This document shows positions 36,786 to 50,100 of a stretch of DNA of 64,000 bases, piece by piece. Every line of letters begins with the position of its first letter. Position 1 is the stretch's first letter. The stretch comes from Prinia subflava (lineage: Eukaryota > Chordata > Aves > Passeriformes > Cisticolidae): the NCBI RefSeq assembly GCF_021018805.1, contig NC_086266.1, positions 2,170,001 through 2,234,000 of the forward strand, read 5' to 3'. The notes under the pieces were generated by a model. It saw only the letters and a program-made list of their open reading frames with translations. It was not told the origin of the DNA and did not search any database. The translations under genes were made by a program, and so were the position numbers.

Positions 36786-37427
36786 AGCGTGACCCAGGGC
36801 TAGAAAATAATCATCAGCAGCAGAGATCTTACGTGCTTGTAATTTAGCTTTTAATTTAATTTGACTCCAAAGCTATTTAATGTGTATTTAGGCTTGAACT
36901 GGCTTTTTATTGCTCTAGGCTTTAGGGTTAGGCTGGTAGCATGCGTTTATTTTTTGTGAAGAGGTTTATGTTTACATGCTAGTGTAGGATTGGTGTGCAG
37001 TTGTGTGGAAATGCACAGGAGGTGCTTCAGCTGTGGTCAGTTCCCCAGAGCTCACGGGTGTGAGGACAGTGAAGTGCCTGTAAATAGCAATCCAAAGCCA
37101 AACCCTGCCAAGCCTCCAGCCACCCTCTGCCACGGGCAGTGTCACTCCCAGTGGCAAAGCTGCACATTTCCTGAGGGTGCCCTGCTGTCCTGCCTGTAGC
37201 TGAAAACAAAGTGCCTGTGGTGAGTCCTTGGGCTGAGCCAGGTGATTCCCTGCTCCCAAGCCAGGAGCTGAGGATGCTTCACCACCAGCACCACCCAGGG
37301 CTTCTAACCAAAGGTCCTGATCTCACACCGAGTCACAAATGCAGTTCACAGCTGTGTGTGCAGTGTCCACTCTTAGCTAATGCCATCTGAGTGCTCCACT
37401 GTGCTGCAGATCAGACTGGAACCTTGT

Positions 37428-37685
37428 CTTAAGCTGTGCCAGGGGAAGTTTAGGTTAGACATCAGGAAAAAATTAAAAAATTCTTCACTGAAAGAAAGGA
37501 TTGGGCAGTGGAATTGTTTGCCCAGGGAGGTGGTGGAGTCACCATCCCTGGACGTGTTTTAAAAAGGTTGGATGTGGCACTCAGTGCCATGGTTGAGTTG
37601 GTGAGGAGGTGTTAGGTCATAGGTTGGACTTGATGATCTTAAAGGTCATTTCCAACCTGGTTAATTCTGTGACTCTGTGATTCTG
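37428..37685 (+). mobile_element. CR1 LINE 3' fragment inside the CD99L2 3' UTR interval
   Basis: It contains GTGCCAGGGGAAGTTTAGGT, TTCTTCACTGAAAG, TTGCCCAGGGAGGTGGTGGA, GTTGGACTTGATGATCTTAA and a terminal ATTCTGTG/ACTCTGTG/ATTCTG octamer array, the usual CR1 3' end. It looks younger (closer to consensus) than the other two CR1 relics here. Confidence 0.92.
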
Positions 37686-39779
37686 AGATACCTGTGTTGT
37701 CACCACAGTTAAAGCTGTGTGCACATGGAAGCTTTCAAGGACAGCTTCAGATCTCAGCCACACTAGAACAAGTGACAGATCTAACCCAAAAGAAAATAAA
37801 GCAGGTATCTGTTAGGACCTTTAATTCTCAGAACCACAGCAGAAGTCAAGCTTAACAAGATGCACTCCCCTCCTTCTTTTATCAGCAATATCAGGAGTGC
37901 TCCCAGGCACCCAGAGGCAGAAAAAAGATTTCAGCTTCACTCTTTGTGTCACTGGCTAAGCTTCAAAAAACCTCCTGAGAGGACGAATCCTCCGTCACTG
38001 TCCTGCATGGGGCTCCTGCAGCTGCCTGGGCAGCCCAGGGCTGTGGGTGGTGCTCTGCAGGACTGGGCAGCACCAGGACACTGCACACACAGCCCCTGCC
38101 ACGCTGCCAAACCAATGCCTACACCCCACCTTCACTGTCTGGCAAGAATTTCTGTTTGGATTTCTAACCCCTCCCCAGCAACCTTTTTGACTGCTGCTGA
38201 AATGTGGATAACTGCCACTTTCCAATACATTTTTCCAAATCGATGATTGCTTAAAAAGCATGCTCTCAAGTGAAGGAAATGTCACTTTACGTGGTGTAAG
38301 AGGTACTCACTGTTTATACACAAACCTGAAATGTAAGCATTTCGTACGGGTTTGCAAATTCCATATTTTATGAAGTGTGTTAAGAAAACCAAACCTTTCA
38401 GTGTGATGTACAAATTCACAGCTTTCAGGTAGACAGGACTTCCAGAAGGCCCTGCCAGGAGGTGAATGAGCCCAGGAGCATCGCTGCCTAACAGCTCCAC
38501 TTGGAAGGAAATTGCCTTGTAACTTGGTTAAGTATTTTGCAATAGCTGCACAATTCTTTATGCTCTTTTTAACAGTTGCACTTTTAAAGCCTTATACTAG
38601 CTCTGGCAGAACAGCTACAGTGGTTTATAAGGTGCCTCACAACTATTCAGAACACTTAGGCTACACCAATACTACTCTGAACTACTGCTGCTTTGTTTTT
38701 ATGAATGTGTTTGGAATAGGAAAGCAATGTTAGTTCTTGGCTCAGATAATGGAGGCATGGGAAGGAGATGGGATGCAGTTTGTTCAGTCCCACAGAAGGG
38801 TTTTCAGGGTTTTCATGAAATGTGCTCTGCAGAATTTGCAACAGGAGCTCAGGTGCCGGCTAAGCCACACAGCTGAGTTTGTGTAGCTGCAGTCCCAAGC
38901 ACCAGCACTTGTTTGTTCTTACCCAAACACATTTGACAGCTGTAGCATGGAATGTGTTTTGTGTAAGTGACAGCAGGGCATCGATGATCACCAGGAGCTT
39001 TTTCCCACCTTAGATCTGGTGCCCACAATTCCTCCTCTCCCTTTGCCAGCGGCCACCTTCCTGCAGGTGCAGATCAGTTTTACCCTCCCTGTGTCACTGT
39101 GGGTTAAAGAGTGCAGCACCCACCTCCCCTGGGAACTCACACTGGGGCACAGAGGGAGCACAAATCTAATTCAGAACACTGCAGGTCACAGATTTAACAA
39201 AGAAAGGCAGCAAGTGCTTCACTGGAAAAGCCAGCCCAGGTTTTGGGACTTGGGAGGTGCTGCTTTGCCCAAGGCTGTTCTATAACACTGGTGACACCTT
39301 AGTGAAATGTGTAAGTGGAAATCCATAAATGCACAGGGAAAGAGAATACTTCCAAAATGAGCAACAACAGAATTCAAGATTTCTTTCTCTAGGATTTCAA
39401 ACAGGAAAATACTCGCAAATCCTGCAGTAGAGAAATTAGGCTTGGCCTTCTCTTTAAACTGAACTAAAGTCAGTCTTAGTGGTAAATGTCAGCAAAGGCT
39501 CAAATGATTTTTTATTGCTGTTTGTCCCCTCTTCCATCTGAACTGCCACCAGTCTCTGAGAAACAGGGAGTTTAAACATCTGTATTTTAAGCATTATAGC
39601 AACTGAGAGGTTTCCTGTGAATTTTCCTAGACGTGATCCAACTTCTGACCCAGCACTGACCTCTACTTTCATTTAATTACTGTTTATTCACCTAAATTGG
39701 GATATGGATTTTTAAAAAATCCTACATTTAAGCTCTGTATACATGGCATGAACTTTCTTGTCCTTTATAAAAAAAAGGC

Positions 39780-39785
39780 AATAAA
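39780..39785 (+). terminator. candidate poly(A) signal AATAAA (CD99L2, proximal)
   Basis: AATAAA in the context GCAATAAACCACTAG, with a T-rich downstream element 20-35 nt later. A second hexamer lies at 39919-39924 (GGCAATAAAACG). Confidence 0.45.
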
Positions 39786-40387
39786 CCACTAGAAAATTGG
39801 TTTGCTTTTTTTTTTTGAGTCCTAAACCTACATATACAGACGTCCTGAGAGTTTTTGTACTGTGCATGCTGTGAGCTTTTTCTTATGACACCTCACTTCC
39901 AAAGCGATTTTAAATGGCAATAAAACGATTCAGAAAAGCTTTGTCAAAGGTTTGACAGAGGAAAGAGAGAATTGAAAGAATTCAGCTGCCTCTTTTTGTG
40001 TTTATTCTTTTAATTACTTCCATTTTCCTTTGGCAGTACTTCCTTTCAGATTCCTCAGCTGAGAATGCTCTGACACGAATTTCAGATCTTTCTGGCACTC
40101 TAAACTCAGTAATTTTCATGCAACCCCAATAACGAACCCTTACAAGTGCTCCACTGTCAGCCTGAACTACTCACTTGTTGTGATAAAAGTGGAATTAGTC
40201 CATGGTACTGATTGAGATTGTAAAAAAGAAGGGTGAGTCGGCAGCTGGGGCTGTAAAAATTGCTTCTCCAGCAGATGAGGCTGAGGAACAAATGAAGTTC
40301 GGGGTTGTGAAATTAGAGAACCTTTCTTGGAGTGAAGTTCTAACTCAGAAGCAAGACAGATTCTTGCTGCTGAAGTGACCTGTACCA

Positions 40388-40393
40388 AATAAA
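40388..40393 (+). terminator. candidate poly(A) signal AATAAA (CD99L2, distal)
   Basis: CCAAATAAAGGCTG followed within about 45 nt by GT-rich sequence. It is the last convincing + strand hexamer before the intergenic gap. Confidence 0.45.
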
Positions 40394-40410
40394 GGCTGAA
40401 TGTTACGCTG

Positions 40411-42924
40411 TAACAAAATACATTTTGTTAAAGTGTGTAATGGTAAGGGGGGTAAAAACCAGAATTTAACTACCTTTGGAAAACACCAAATAAACCAAGT
40501 TGACTAGAATGACATTTTTTGACTTGATTTCTTTTTTTAAATAATGGAAGTAAGCTGTGTTTGGCTATATCCTTATGGTACATCACCTCTTTAACTACAC
40601 TGAAGACTTCATTTAAAAACCAATCCAAACTGGACTTTGTGAGAAAACAAACACCACTGTGAAAACTTTAATGGTAAAAACGGAGTGTTTGCATGCACAC
40701 CCACACATACTCACACTGTCTGTCCCCTCAGGTCACCAGCAGCTGAACTCCAGGCAGTGCCCGGGGTTTCCTGCAGTTTTCTTTACATTTTCACACCCAG
40801 CAGATGAATCTCCCATGAAGTGCTAACTGAGCTTTGTATAATGATGTGATGCTCAGGCTCATAGTCAAAAAAAGGTGGTTTATATTTCAAACTGACTACT
40901 TCAGACTCATGTTTGTTAACTCTTTCCTCCCAACTGCACAAGAGCTGGCAGTTAAAAGCTGTCAATATTAATTCAGCAGATACAGGCTCAGCAAATGGAC
41001 ATTCCTTTTTGCTTTTTCCCATAAATGTTTCACCTGGGGAATGCTCTGAATTGCCCATTTTCCTGTGTCCTCTGTTGTGAGCCTCAGTGCCCATGAATGA
41101 GAGCTCTTGATTCCTTGTTTCCAGCTTTTAGAGAAGCAGCTGCTCTTGGTGTTACTACACAAGCACATGAATCAGTGCAGCTTCTCTTGGAGAATGAAAG
41201 CAATGAAACACTCCTTGTTTAAAGCTCTAACTCCTTGAGAAGGCTGCCCCTGCAGGGAACACAACCAGGCAGTTTAGGAGTGTTTATCAGCTTTAAAAGC
41301 CGCCTTCCATTTTAATGAAACAACAAAAAATTACTTTCATCTACAAAGGAGAAAGAAATGTAAATTCAGCTCTGAAACAGGACTCAAATGGCTGAATCTG
41401 GTGCTGATGATTGACTTGACTTACTTTACAAGCAAAAAATGTGTCAGCTTTTACCAAGGTTACCTTCAGCCCCTTCTGGACACTGGATTCAGGCTGTGCC
41501 CCCTCTCCTATGTTAACAGGAAAATCCTACAAGCCAAATGTGACTTCTTGCTGTCTCTGCACATTCCCTTTATACTGAGCAGACAAAACCAAAAACCAAA
41601 GCAGAAATTCCACCTTTTGAACCAGAAGTGAGCAGTGCTGTAGGTGAGCAAGGTGCATCAGGCAGGAACAGGACTCTGCTCTTCCCTTAGCTAGTTCAAT
41701 ATTGCCTTATTGGAAAAAAAAATAATTAGTTGTTAAATCAATGGGAAAAAAACTGATTATCAGGAAGCAGACTGAGTGCAACAAGAATCATCTGCTCAGT
41801 GTAAAGCTATGCTCTAAGTAGCCCCTGTGAGCTCCAGAATACCTCTGAATATTTCTGTGTGTATCTGGTGGATACACAGCCAGCCAGCTGAAATAACTGA
41901 TCTTCTTCTATGCAAAACCAAATTCACAGAGTTCAGCTTTACAAATCCCAGCTTTAAAAAAATCTCAGCACGCCCAAGCTAATCCAGTCATCGCTTTTGC
42001 AAAAATTACAGAGCAAATGTTGTGATTATTAACACAAATACAGAGAAAAACTTCAAAAGATTTTCTTTAGCACTGCATTTTGGAGATAATGTGCTTTACT
42101 TTAATATACAGTTGAAATGTCAAGGAAATCTGAAGAACGGAAGAGTTTAATTCAATACCAGCTCAACATATTTTGGCAATGTAAAATTCACTGCTGGCAC
42201 ACTGTTCAGAAGAACCATTTTTACAGGAAAACATCTTTCACCTATTTATAAAAAGCCTGAGGTTGATTAAGAGATGCAACACTGCCAGCCTGCCTAAGCT
42301 GTGCTGGTGTAGGTGAATATTGAGCACAAAAAGCATTGACTGCAGTAAAAAGGACACGCTGGAACTCCCTGCACTGCCCAGCAAACGTGGAATTCTGGAC
42401 TCAGGATTACAGCTGGAGCTGGGAAGGTGCTCAGCAGCTCACCTGACTCATGAACACTGTGCTAACACAGAGAACAGGACACAGAAAAGCTCCCTCGTGT
42501 ATTGAGGACAAAAATGTGCAGCAGCAAAGGAATCCTCAGTCAGGAAAAGCCACAAAAATCACCAGAAAGAATCAACTTTAAGAATGGGGCTGAAATCCCC
42601 ACCAGCAGAACCAGAGCAACACAAGCACGGGTCAAAAAGCAGAGCTGCAATATTGAAGTTTCCTAAGGAGAAGAACCAGATTTTCATGGAACACAGCAAG
42701 GAAAACAATCCAGGGGAAATCTGCAGCATGCACCACTTCTAGGCCTTCCAAGAATGCCAGTGAGTAATTTTCTAAAAGGAGAAAATTAATCAAATTACAG
42801 TAATCAAATCTCTCCAATATGAGTATTTCTGGGGGGAGATGCAAGAAAGTTGAGAATGTATATTTAACATGACAACAGAAATTACTCATTTACAGAAAAA
42901 ATGCTAGTAGGAATTTAAAAAACA
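40411..42924. other. gap between convergent CD99L2 and MTMR1 3' ends
   Basis: About 2.5 kb of AT-rich unique sequence without a recognisable exon, RNA gene or repeat family. If either UTR is longer than proposed, this is transcribed sequence. Confidence 0.55.
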
Positions 42925-43988
42925 AAAAGTCAAGAGGCTTTATTTCAAGAAAAACAATATCATATTATTCAAAAAACTTTGTCAAACAAAGTCATTGCAA
43001 GTTAAGGTCCTCAGAAGGGTTTGGGGCAGGCAGGATCCATTTTCTGAAGGTACAGAAACCCACGGGAGGATGCAGATGTTTAACATCACAAACACATGGG
43101 TGTAAACGCACACAGCTTTGCATTTTGTGTGTACACTTAAAACAAAACACACTGCACAACGTGGAGCTATACAGACTATACAATTTACACAGCTGGCTGT
43201 CATTCCAACCCCAAATATTACCATTTGCTAGAAAACAAACTTTTACTTTGTACAAGAACCTTGACATGAGCAAGTTTACCCCTCGCTCAGGAGGGTGAAA
43301 CTGAATCATAAGCTAAACAGTCAAAAGACTTTATTCCAACTTGTACAAAAGGCATTAAAAAAACCTAAAATACGTGCTTTACCAAATATATTACATCATA
43401 CAAGTCAGTGTGGCGTACTTGATAAATCCAGCTCGACTTCATCCACTTTTAATGGCATATTTAGTTTGAAATGTAAAACTGACTACACTGGAAAACATTT
43501 ATTTTAAAATCAATTTCGAAGTGCGTTACCTAAAAAAAATAAATTGCTCTAGAAAAAAAAATTAAAAAGTGTAACTGAGTGAAATAAGGAGCTCCCATTC
43601 AGAAAGACATTTTGTGTTCTGTGTAAGCATTTCATCTGATTCTCTCAACCAGGCAGAGTACTCCAGACAGTGTGTGAGGCATTTTTCTGTCTGCTTGGCA
43701 GATGGATTCCTTTTTAGAATGGTTAAATTGTTAGTTGCTCAAAACAAAGTTTAATTTCACAATTGGTGACTTAGCTAGAGTGTCAAAACACACGTGGGAA
43801 CTGCCAACAAGAAAACACATCACATCCACTGAAGCTCTTTTTTGGCCTCATGGTGATAGCATCAGACACAGAGTAAGGCATGTAGAGCACAGCAATTCCA
43901 GGTCACTCACAGTCCTGTTGGGATGGGAGAAGCGTTTCACCCTCTCTGTGTTGCCTGACACTGGTTTTTCACATGGCTTTTGCTCACA
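42925..43988 (-). other. MTMR1: MTMR1 3' UTR, probable extent
   Basis: Minus-strand AATAAA hexamers occur at plus 43498-43503, 43330-43335 and 42939-42944. The last reads GAAATAAAGCCTCTTGAC and is followed by a T-rich downstream element (CTTTTTGTTTTTT), so a 3' end near 42925 is plausible. The extent is inference. Confidence 0.5.
42939..42944 (-). terminator. candidate poly(A) signal AATAAA (MTMR1)
   Basis: The hexamer is read on the minus strand with a T-rich element 12-25 nt downstream. An alternative at 43330-43335 (GGAATAAAGTCTTTTGAC) also looks good and would shorten the UTR by about 390 nt. Confidence 0.5.
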
Positions 43989-44153
43989 TCACACGGAGGT
44001 GTGCACGGGCGTGGCAGAGTGGGAGGGAGAGGAGCCTCTGTCAGAGGAGGAGGAGATGGAGCGTGTGGCAGCCTCTCGCTGCAAATCCTCCACCTTCTTC
44101 TGCAGCTCTGTCCTGATGGCCAGGAGCTCCTTGAGGTTTTGGTGGATTGGAAC
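43989..44153 (-). CDS. MTMR1: MTMR1 last exon (coiled coil, Ser-rich tail, stop)
   Basis: 165 nt including TGA (plus 43989-43991), acceptor TTACCTGGCAG. It encodes [20 protein letters not shown], then [20 protein letters not shown], then [14 protein letters not shown]. The heptad pattern suggests the dimerising coiled coil of active MTMRs. The end, T-S-V, fits a class I PDZ ligand. The exon is separated from the previous one by an 8.1-kb intron. Confidence 0.95.
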   Translation of the reverse strand, partial: VPIHQNLKELLAIRTELQKKVEDLQREAATRSISSSSDRGSSPSHSATPVHTSV

Positions 44154-47100
44154 CTGCCAGGTAAAGAAAGAAAAGGCTTGTTTGACTCTCATTGGGAGTT
44201 ATCTTTCTCCTTTCAGTAACAAGGAATTCAACACTGGTGACTTTCAGTATATCAATATTTAGTGTTTCTTTAGTCATTTGAAATGAAATGCTGCAGCAAA
44301 CTGTCCCTTTCTAACAACAGAATTGGCAGGAAACCTATAAAAAAGTGTTTGCAAATGGTTTTGATGGGATACCAAATATCCCCCAGTAAATGTATTTGTC
44401 CTGGGAATGATCTGTCTGGCCTGCTGGGACAGAATTTACTTTATACAGAGTTCACAAAGCTGGTTCCATATGGAGCATCCTGTTCCTCTTCTAAGCAGGG
44501 AGCCTGAGCCCTTCCAGTGAGAGAAGAGCAGCAGCCAAGTGAGCCTGGACCTCCCAGAGTCACTCCAACACATCTTTCTCAGAAGTGCAGTGCACAGGAT
44601 TCTGCTTCTGACATTACCCACGAACATCAGAGCTGCACCACTCTGCACCAGAGCCCTTCATATTCATCTGAAACATTCACCTAGATCGTGGCCAAGGGAA
44701 GATTCAAGCCATACTGAATTTTCCAGCTGGATTTGTTATCTCAGACATGCAGAGAGAACCCTCCCCCTCCTCCAAATTCCACACCAAGGCCAAAAAAGTT
44801 TTACTGTAAGTTGCTTTTAGTTTATTTGATCCTGTACAACCTCTGATTGTTTATAGCTTTTGGAAAGAGCACGACAAGAAAAGAATTTAATTGCACTGAT
44901 GCAAGAATCATGGGGAAATGCAGCACTGGGAGACCTATGGATTGCTAGAGGAGTAATTTATAATTTACACCCTGGGCTTCTGGAATGCCAAGCTCCAGGG
45001 AATTGCCTTCACCCACTGTCAGTTCTTATTGCTTAGCAGGGATTGCACCCCTGAGCATCTGCACGTGGTGTCATGTGAAGGAAACAGCAAAAAACAGAGA
45101 GGGTTTTACATTCTACCAATACACAACTGAGTCACAACTTATATTTCTCTGATCTCTCACTTTTTAAACAACATACATCCAAAATCCATGCATTTCGTAT
45201 TGATATTTTCAAAACTTAACACAGAAAAATACCATTTCATTTTTAACTCTTATTCTAACTTCAAACAATAAAATAATACCTAAAAATAAATCTTTTTAGG
45301 TGTACAATTTTTAGTTTTTTCTTGTTTGTGGCTTAGCCCATAAACAGAAACCCCAGGGTATTGAGAAATGCTGCTCCCAATACCCTGGGGGTCACCAATT
45401 CCCCCTACATCCTCTATAGAAACCCTTCAGCAAGTGAGGCCACAAATCCACAGATCTCCTTCCCTAATCAAACACAAAGCACACCCTCCAGAAAGCCAAC
45501 CTCATTTTCCTGAGTAGACTAAATAACGTGTATACACCTCCAGGCAAAGCTGAGCCTGCTGATGAAAATCATCCAAAATGCTGTAATACACACCGTGGAA
45601 AATTCAAATTTTAGTAAAGATTGAGATTTTCCTGGAATTGGCACCCCCTATATATTTATTTTTTTCCCCTCAATAAAAGACCCCTTTCTCACAAGACTCC
45701 TACTTTAGATTTCTTTAGGAAGACATTTTCCTGAAACGTTTAGGTCCCTAACAGAGTGATTTACTAAAGTGCTTTGAGGAATTAAAGTGTGGCTGCACCT
45801 CTCTGTCTCATCCCACAGAGGCTCCGGCTCTGACGCAAGCGCTGCTCTCCCCACGGGTCCATCCTGGAGAGCAGAGCTGCCTTCCAATAAATTAGCTAAA
45901 TAACAATAATGACTTTTAAAAAGCCTCTGTGTATTCGAGTCACACACAAAACTCTTCAATATTAAGACTGCAAAATTATGCTCTCGAAGAATTTGGAGGT
46001 GTCAGAATGAAGATGAATTCTCCAATCTCAGTTCAGCCTTCCTGTACATCTGTATAAAATCATTGGTCAAATAAATATTAAAATACTAGTTTCCCCTTGT
46101 ATTCCTCATTTACTCAGTGCACAGGCTGATGCTACTTAATTAATGAGAAGTTATTCAATATTTAGTTTTCTTTGCAGTGTCTGACCCCATCTTTTATTTA
46201 TTCTTCTGCATTTAAAATGCCAAAGTTTCCCTTTTTTGTACTTTCATCTCACGTCAAGAAACAAATTTATTTCTGCAGCACCCTAATGAGGTATGGGAGT
46301 ATTAACACTCTGCTTTTACAAACAAGGGTCTGAAGCCAGCACCTCCTTCTCCCTTCCCTTCCTTTTCCAGGATATTCCCAGTTTGCCCCATCTCCCCAGG
46401 GAATTTCTCCTCTCTGGTACCTGCAGTCTCCTTCCCCTGTAAGCTGTGACATGATTCTCACACTGCTAATGACACCTGCAGTATCTGAAACCCCATTCCC
46501 AACCAGTAAAAAGCACTAAAATGCTGCCAAAATCCAGTGAGCCAACATTCTTTACTAGGGAAGAAATGATTGTGGGTTTCTGCAAATGAACCAGTTAAAA
46601 TGAGTGGTGGTGGTTTTCCTTATTTAACTTCCTTTGCTGCTATTTAATTCAAAATACTCAAATTTCCTCCACCCTAACGACAGGGTACCTACTGCCTGCA
46701 CTGAGCTTAGAACACTGCTAAAAACATTCTCCATTGCTAAAAATACCACTGATATAAAATTATTTGTTAAACTGAATTATCCACATACATCAAAAGAGAA
46801 CTTGGTGCAGTGTAATGCTGAGCACATGCCACTCCACAGTTATGATGAATTATTCCTGCTGGGGAAGGATTTGAGGAAAAATAAAGTGGTTTTTTTTTTT
46901 ATACTATGCCCACAGAGAAACTACAGTCATGCTACACCATATACATAGTGCATCCCACATAAAAACCATCTAGACATAAGACAGCTTCATTTCCTCAAAA
47001 ATTCAAGCCTTCCTCTTCACAGAATTTGTCAACACAAGGATAGATATAAAAGAAATTATAACAGCTGCTCACTTACAGTACCAGCAAGTCTTAATTGGAT

Positions 47101-50100
47101 GGATTTCTACTGTGTGTTACTCTGCTAGCTCAAGGACAGCCATTCACATGAAAATTGTGCAACAGTGAATGCATTTTGTCTTCTTCAGTGAGCACACTTG
47201 ATCTATTTTGGCAACAAAACAGATAAAAAAGTTGCAGAAGAAAATGATTATTTTAAATTCATTGCTCAACTTAAGACTGTCAGTTCTCCAAAAGCTTCCT
47301 CTGTGTATTGGAAAGACAACAATATCTTTCACTTGAGCTTTTTGTTCCTCTCTGTGAAGGACTGGAACTCTGACAGCCTACTTAACAGGACACTTGTAGC
47401 AAAAGGAAATCTCAAATGACCAAGGCAGCAATTTTCAATAGTAGTCAATATTTCCACATTTCTTGTGGAGGTGTGCTCCTGAGAAATCAAGCAAAAACCC
47501 CCTGGCCTCCTGGAAAAGCAAGGGGAGAAATTATGGATGTTACCAGGTGGGAACTGCAACAACTGACAGAATTCCAGACTCAGGAAATTGTATTTACTAC
47601 AAGGTGATGGCATTGTTTGTAAAAACCTACAGCCCATTTAGATTTAGGCATCTCAGACATGAGAGAAATTGAGTGCTCGCCCTTCAAAATGTTACAAACT
47701 CCCAAAAATGAAGATTATATTTGCACAGTACTAGCTTCTCCCATTCTGTGCACATTCTGATGCTCACTACAGGATACCAATTTCTTTTTCTTAGGTAACT
47801 ACAGTTTCTTTCAGCATCCAGGATAAGCAGTTAGTCTTATTTTATTCCATACTGATTGAATACTGAGACTTTAATCTGTAGATGAAAATTATGTGCAGTA
47901 AATTGGACTCTGGAAATCTTGACACTCAACTAGAGAGAATCTAGCAGGTACTGGCCAAAACCTGCCTCACCTCACAAGAAAAATCTTGTGAAATTCTTTA
48001 ATTGCAGGGGTGAAATCTGCTTTGCTCAGCTGTCTGACACACAAGGCAATTCCTTTTCCTGGCATCTCCTCCCTCACTCTTTCATTCAAAAAGAAGGACT
48101 CAGGAGCAGCAATGCCAAGCAGTTCCAGAGCTGTACAAAACGCTGGAAAATCAAATGTGTGGACATTCCAAAATATCCCAACTCACTCAGCTGGGATAAA
48201 ATAAATCAATTTGCTCAGAGGGGAACACAGCAGGCAGTGTGACCCAGGGCAGGGATAAACACATGAACTCCCCATGTGCCAGGCAGTAAGTTCTGTGCAG
48301 TAAGTTACATTTTATCCTGTTACATGCAGGATAAAGCAGTTCAGTAATTATGTTTTCCAGTTTATTATCAGCAATTTTCCCAGTGACACTCAGGATCTTA
48401 TTTGTTGTTTTTGCTGTACAATATTTTGTGTTTATTGACACTGAAGCTCAGCTAACTTCTCATTGCTCAACTGTTCAACACATCAAATCCTTCTGCAATA
48501 GCATCAAATAAAAACAGCAATTGTAAGCTATTTATATACTTTACAGTCATTTCTGTATATACTGAACAAACAGCTTTATTTGTTCCTACCTTTCCCTTTC
48601 ATGTATTTAAGTGAGCTGCTAACCAGCCAGCAGAATTTCCCAGACTCTTCCAAAGAAGTTTTGTGATTGCCTTTAGCAGATGATTTCATCAAAGAAGCTG
48701 AATTGAATTTCTAGGTGATAGATGGTGCTACCTTTTATTCTGAATGACAGTCCACACACATGAAGAAAAGAATGGATTTGAAAAATTGCAGGGATTTCTG
48801 TGATATTAACATGAGCACTGTGGCCAAATTTACAGAACAGAGCTTGAAAAAAAATTACCAGGCATAGAAAAATAAAAAAATAAACCTACACAAAACCAAA
48901 ATTAAACTAAGCCCTGTCCTCCAAGGGTTCAAACATAATTTCCAAGAAAGCATAAAAAGAACTAAACACATCCTAATGGACTGTGCAAATCTGGTGACTA
49001 AAATGAATTCTTTTCCTTGCCTCTCACAGCCCGACTTGAAAGGACTGGAACTTTCACTCATGCTCTGCATTTATGAATGATGGGGTTTGTTAGCTCAAAA
49101 ATACTGCCCCTGCAGAGATCATATTATTCAAGAACATCATTGCTGTGTTCTCTCCACCTTCCAGCAATGCCCAAGGAGACACCTAATGACATCTGGCAGC
49201 CAGAACCCCTCAAACCAGTACCAAGAAGAGGAAATGACTACACAGAAAAGGGAAAAATATGTATCAACTGAAAAAATTCAAAAGTATTGTATTATCTTGT
49301 GTATTCCAGACTAGCAGGGTCATCTGTAGGGCCATATCCACAGACCCCACACCTCTGAGAGAATGGAAGAGCTGCTCTTCCACCTGCCACATACAAATGT
49401 ACATTTCTCTGACTCAAAGAAAGGGCAAATCTGAAAAAGGTCTTCTCAGTCAATGAACTCAAATAAGACAGAACTTAAATGTATCTGATTTTCTTGGGAC
49501 AAGAAGTCAATAATGATGTAACGCCTCCAAACTCAAAGAACATTTTATTTCACTTTGGAATTACAATGACCTTGTTGAAGCACAATTTAGCAGCAAGAGA
49601 TGTTCACATTTAACCTGAAATATTCCAAAGTGTTCAGTTCTCAGACTCCTGAGCTTTGAACCATATGGAGAGAGGCTGTGTGTTCTTAAGTGCACAAGAT
49701 CTACTGCAGCACAAAATAAACAGGGCTCTTGATGCAAATAAACCTGATCAAAACAACCATCTCAGGCCTCCACAAAGCTCAGACAGAACTGAAGTTGTAT
49801 CATTCTAATCAATCTTTATAGAAAATAAGAATAATGCTCAACTCTGTATGTCCTATAGGAATGAGGGATATGCTCAGGTTGTACCACACTGATAAAGGTC
49901 AAGACACAAATATTTGAAGACAGAGTACAAGAATACAAAACCAAATTAATATCAAGTTAGCATTCAGTAATTTTCAAATTAAGAAAAATTACAGGCTCAT
50001 TTTCAATAGAAAAGGCAATAATACTTCTCTCAGTCCATTTAAAAATCAAGCTCACTAATCAAGAGGAAATGAGAAAACCTAAAATATTGCCTCCAACCAC

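Larger units (their letters stand above)
36786..40410 (+). other. CD99L2: CD99L2 3' UTR, probable extent with alternative ends
   Basis: No coding similarity was seen after the stop. Canonical AATAAA hexamers on this strand occur at 37795, 39780, 39919 and 40388. The one at 39780 is followed by a TTTGC plus T-run element, and the one at 40388 by a GT-rich stretch (GTTAAAGTGTGTAATGG), so both look functional. A CR1 fragment lies inside this interval. The exact end is inference. Confidence 0.5.
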
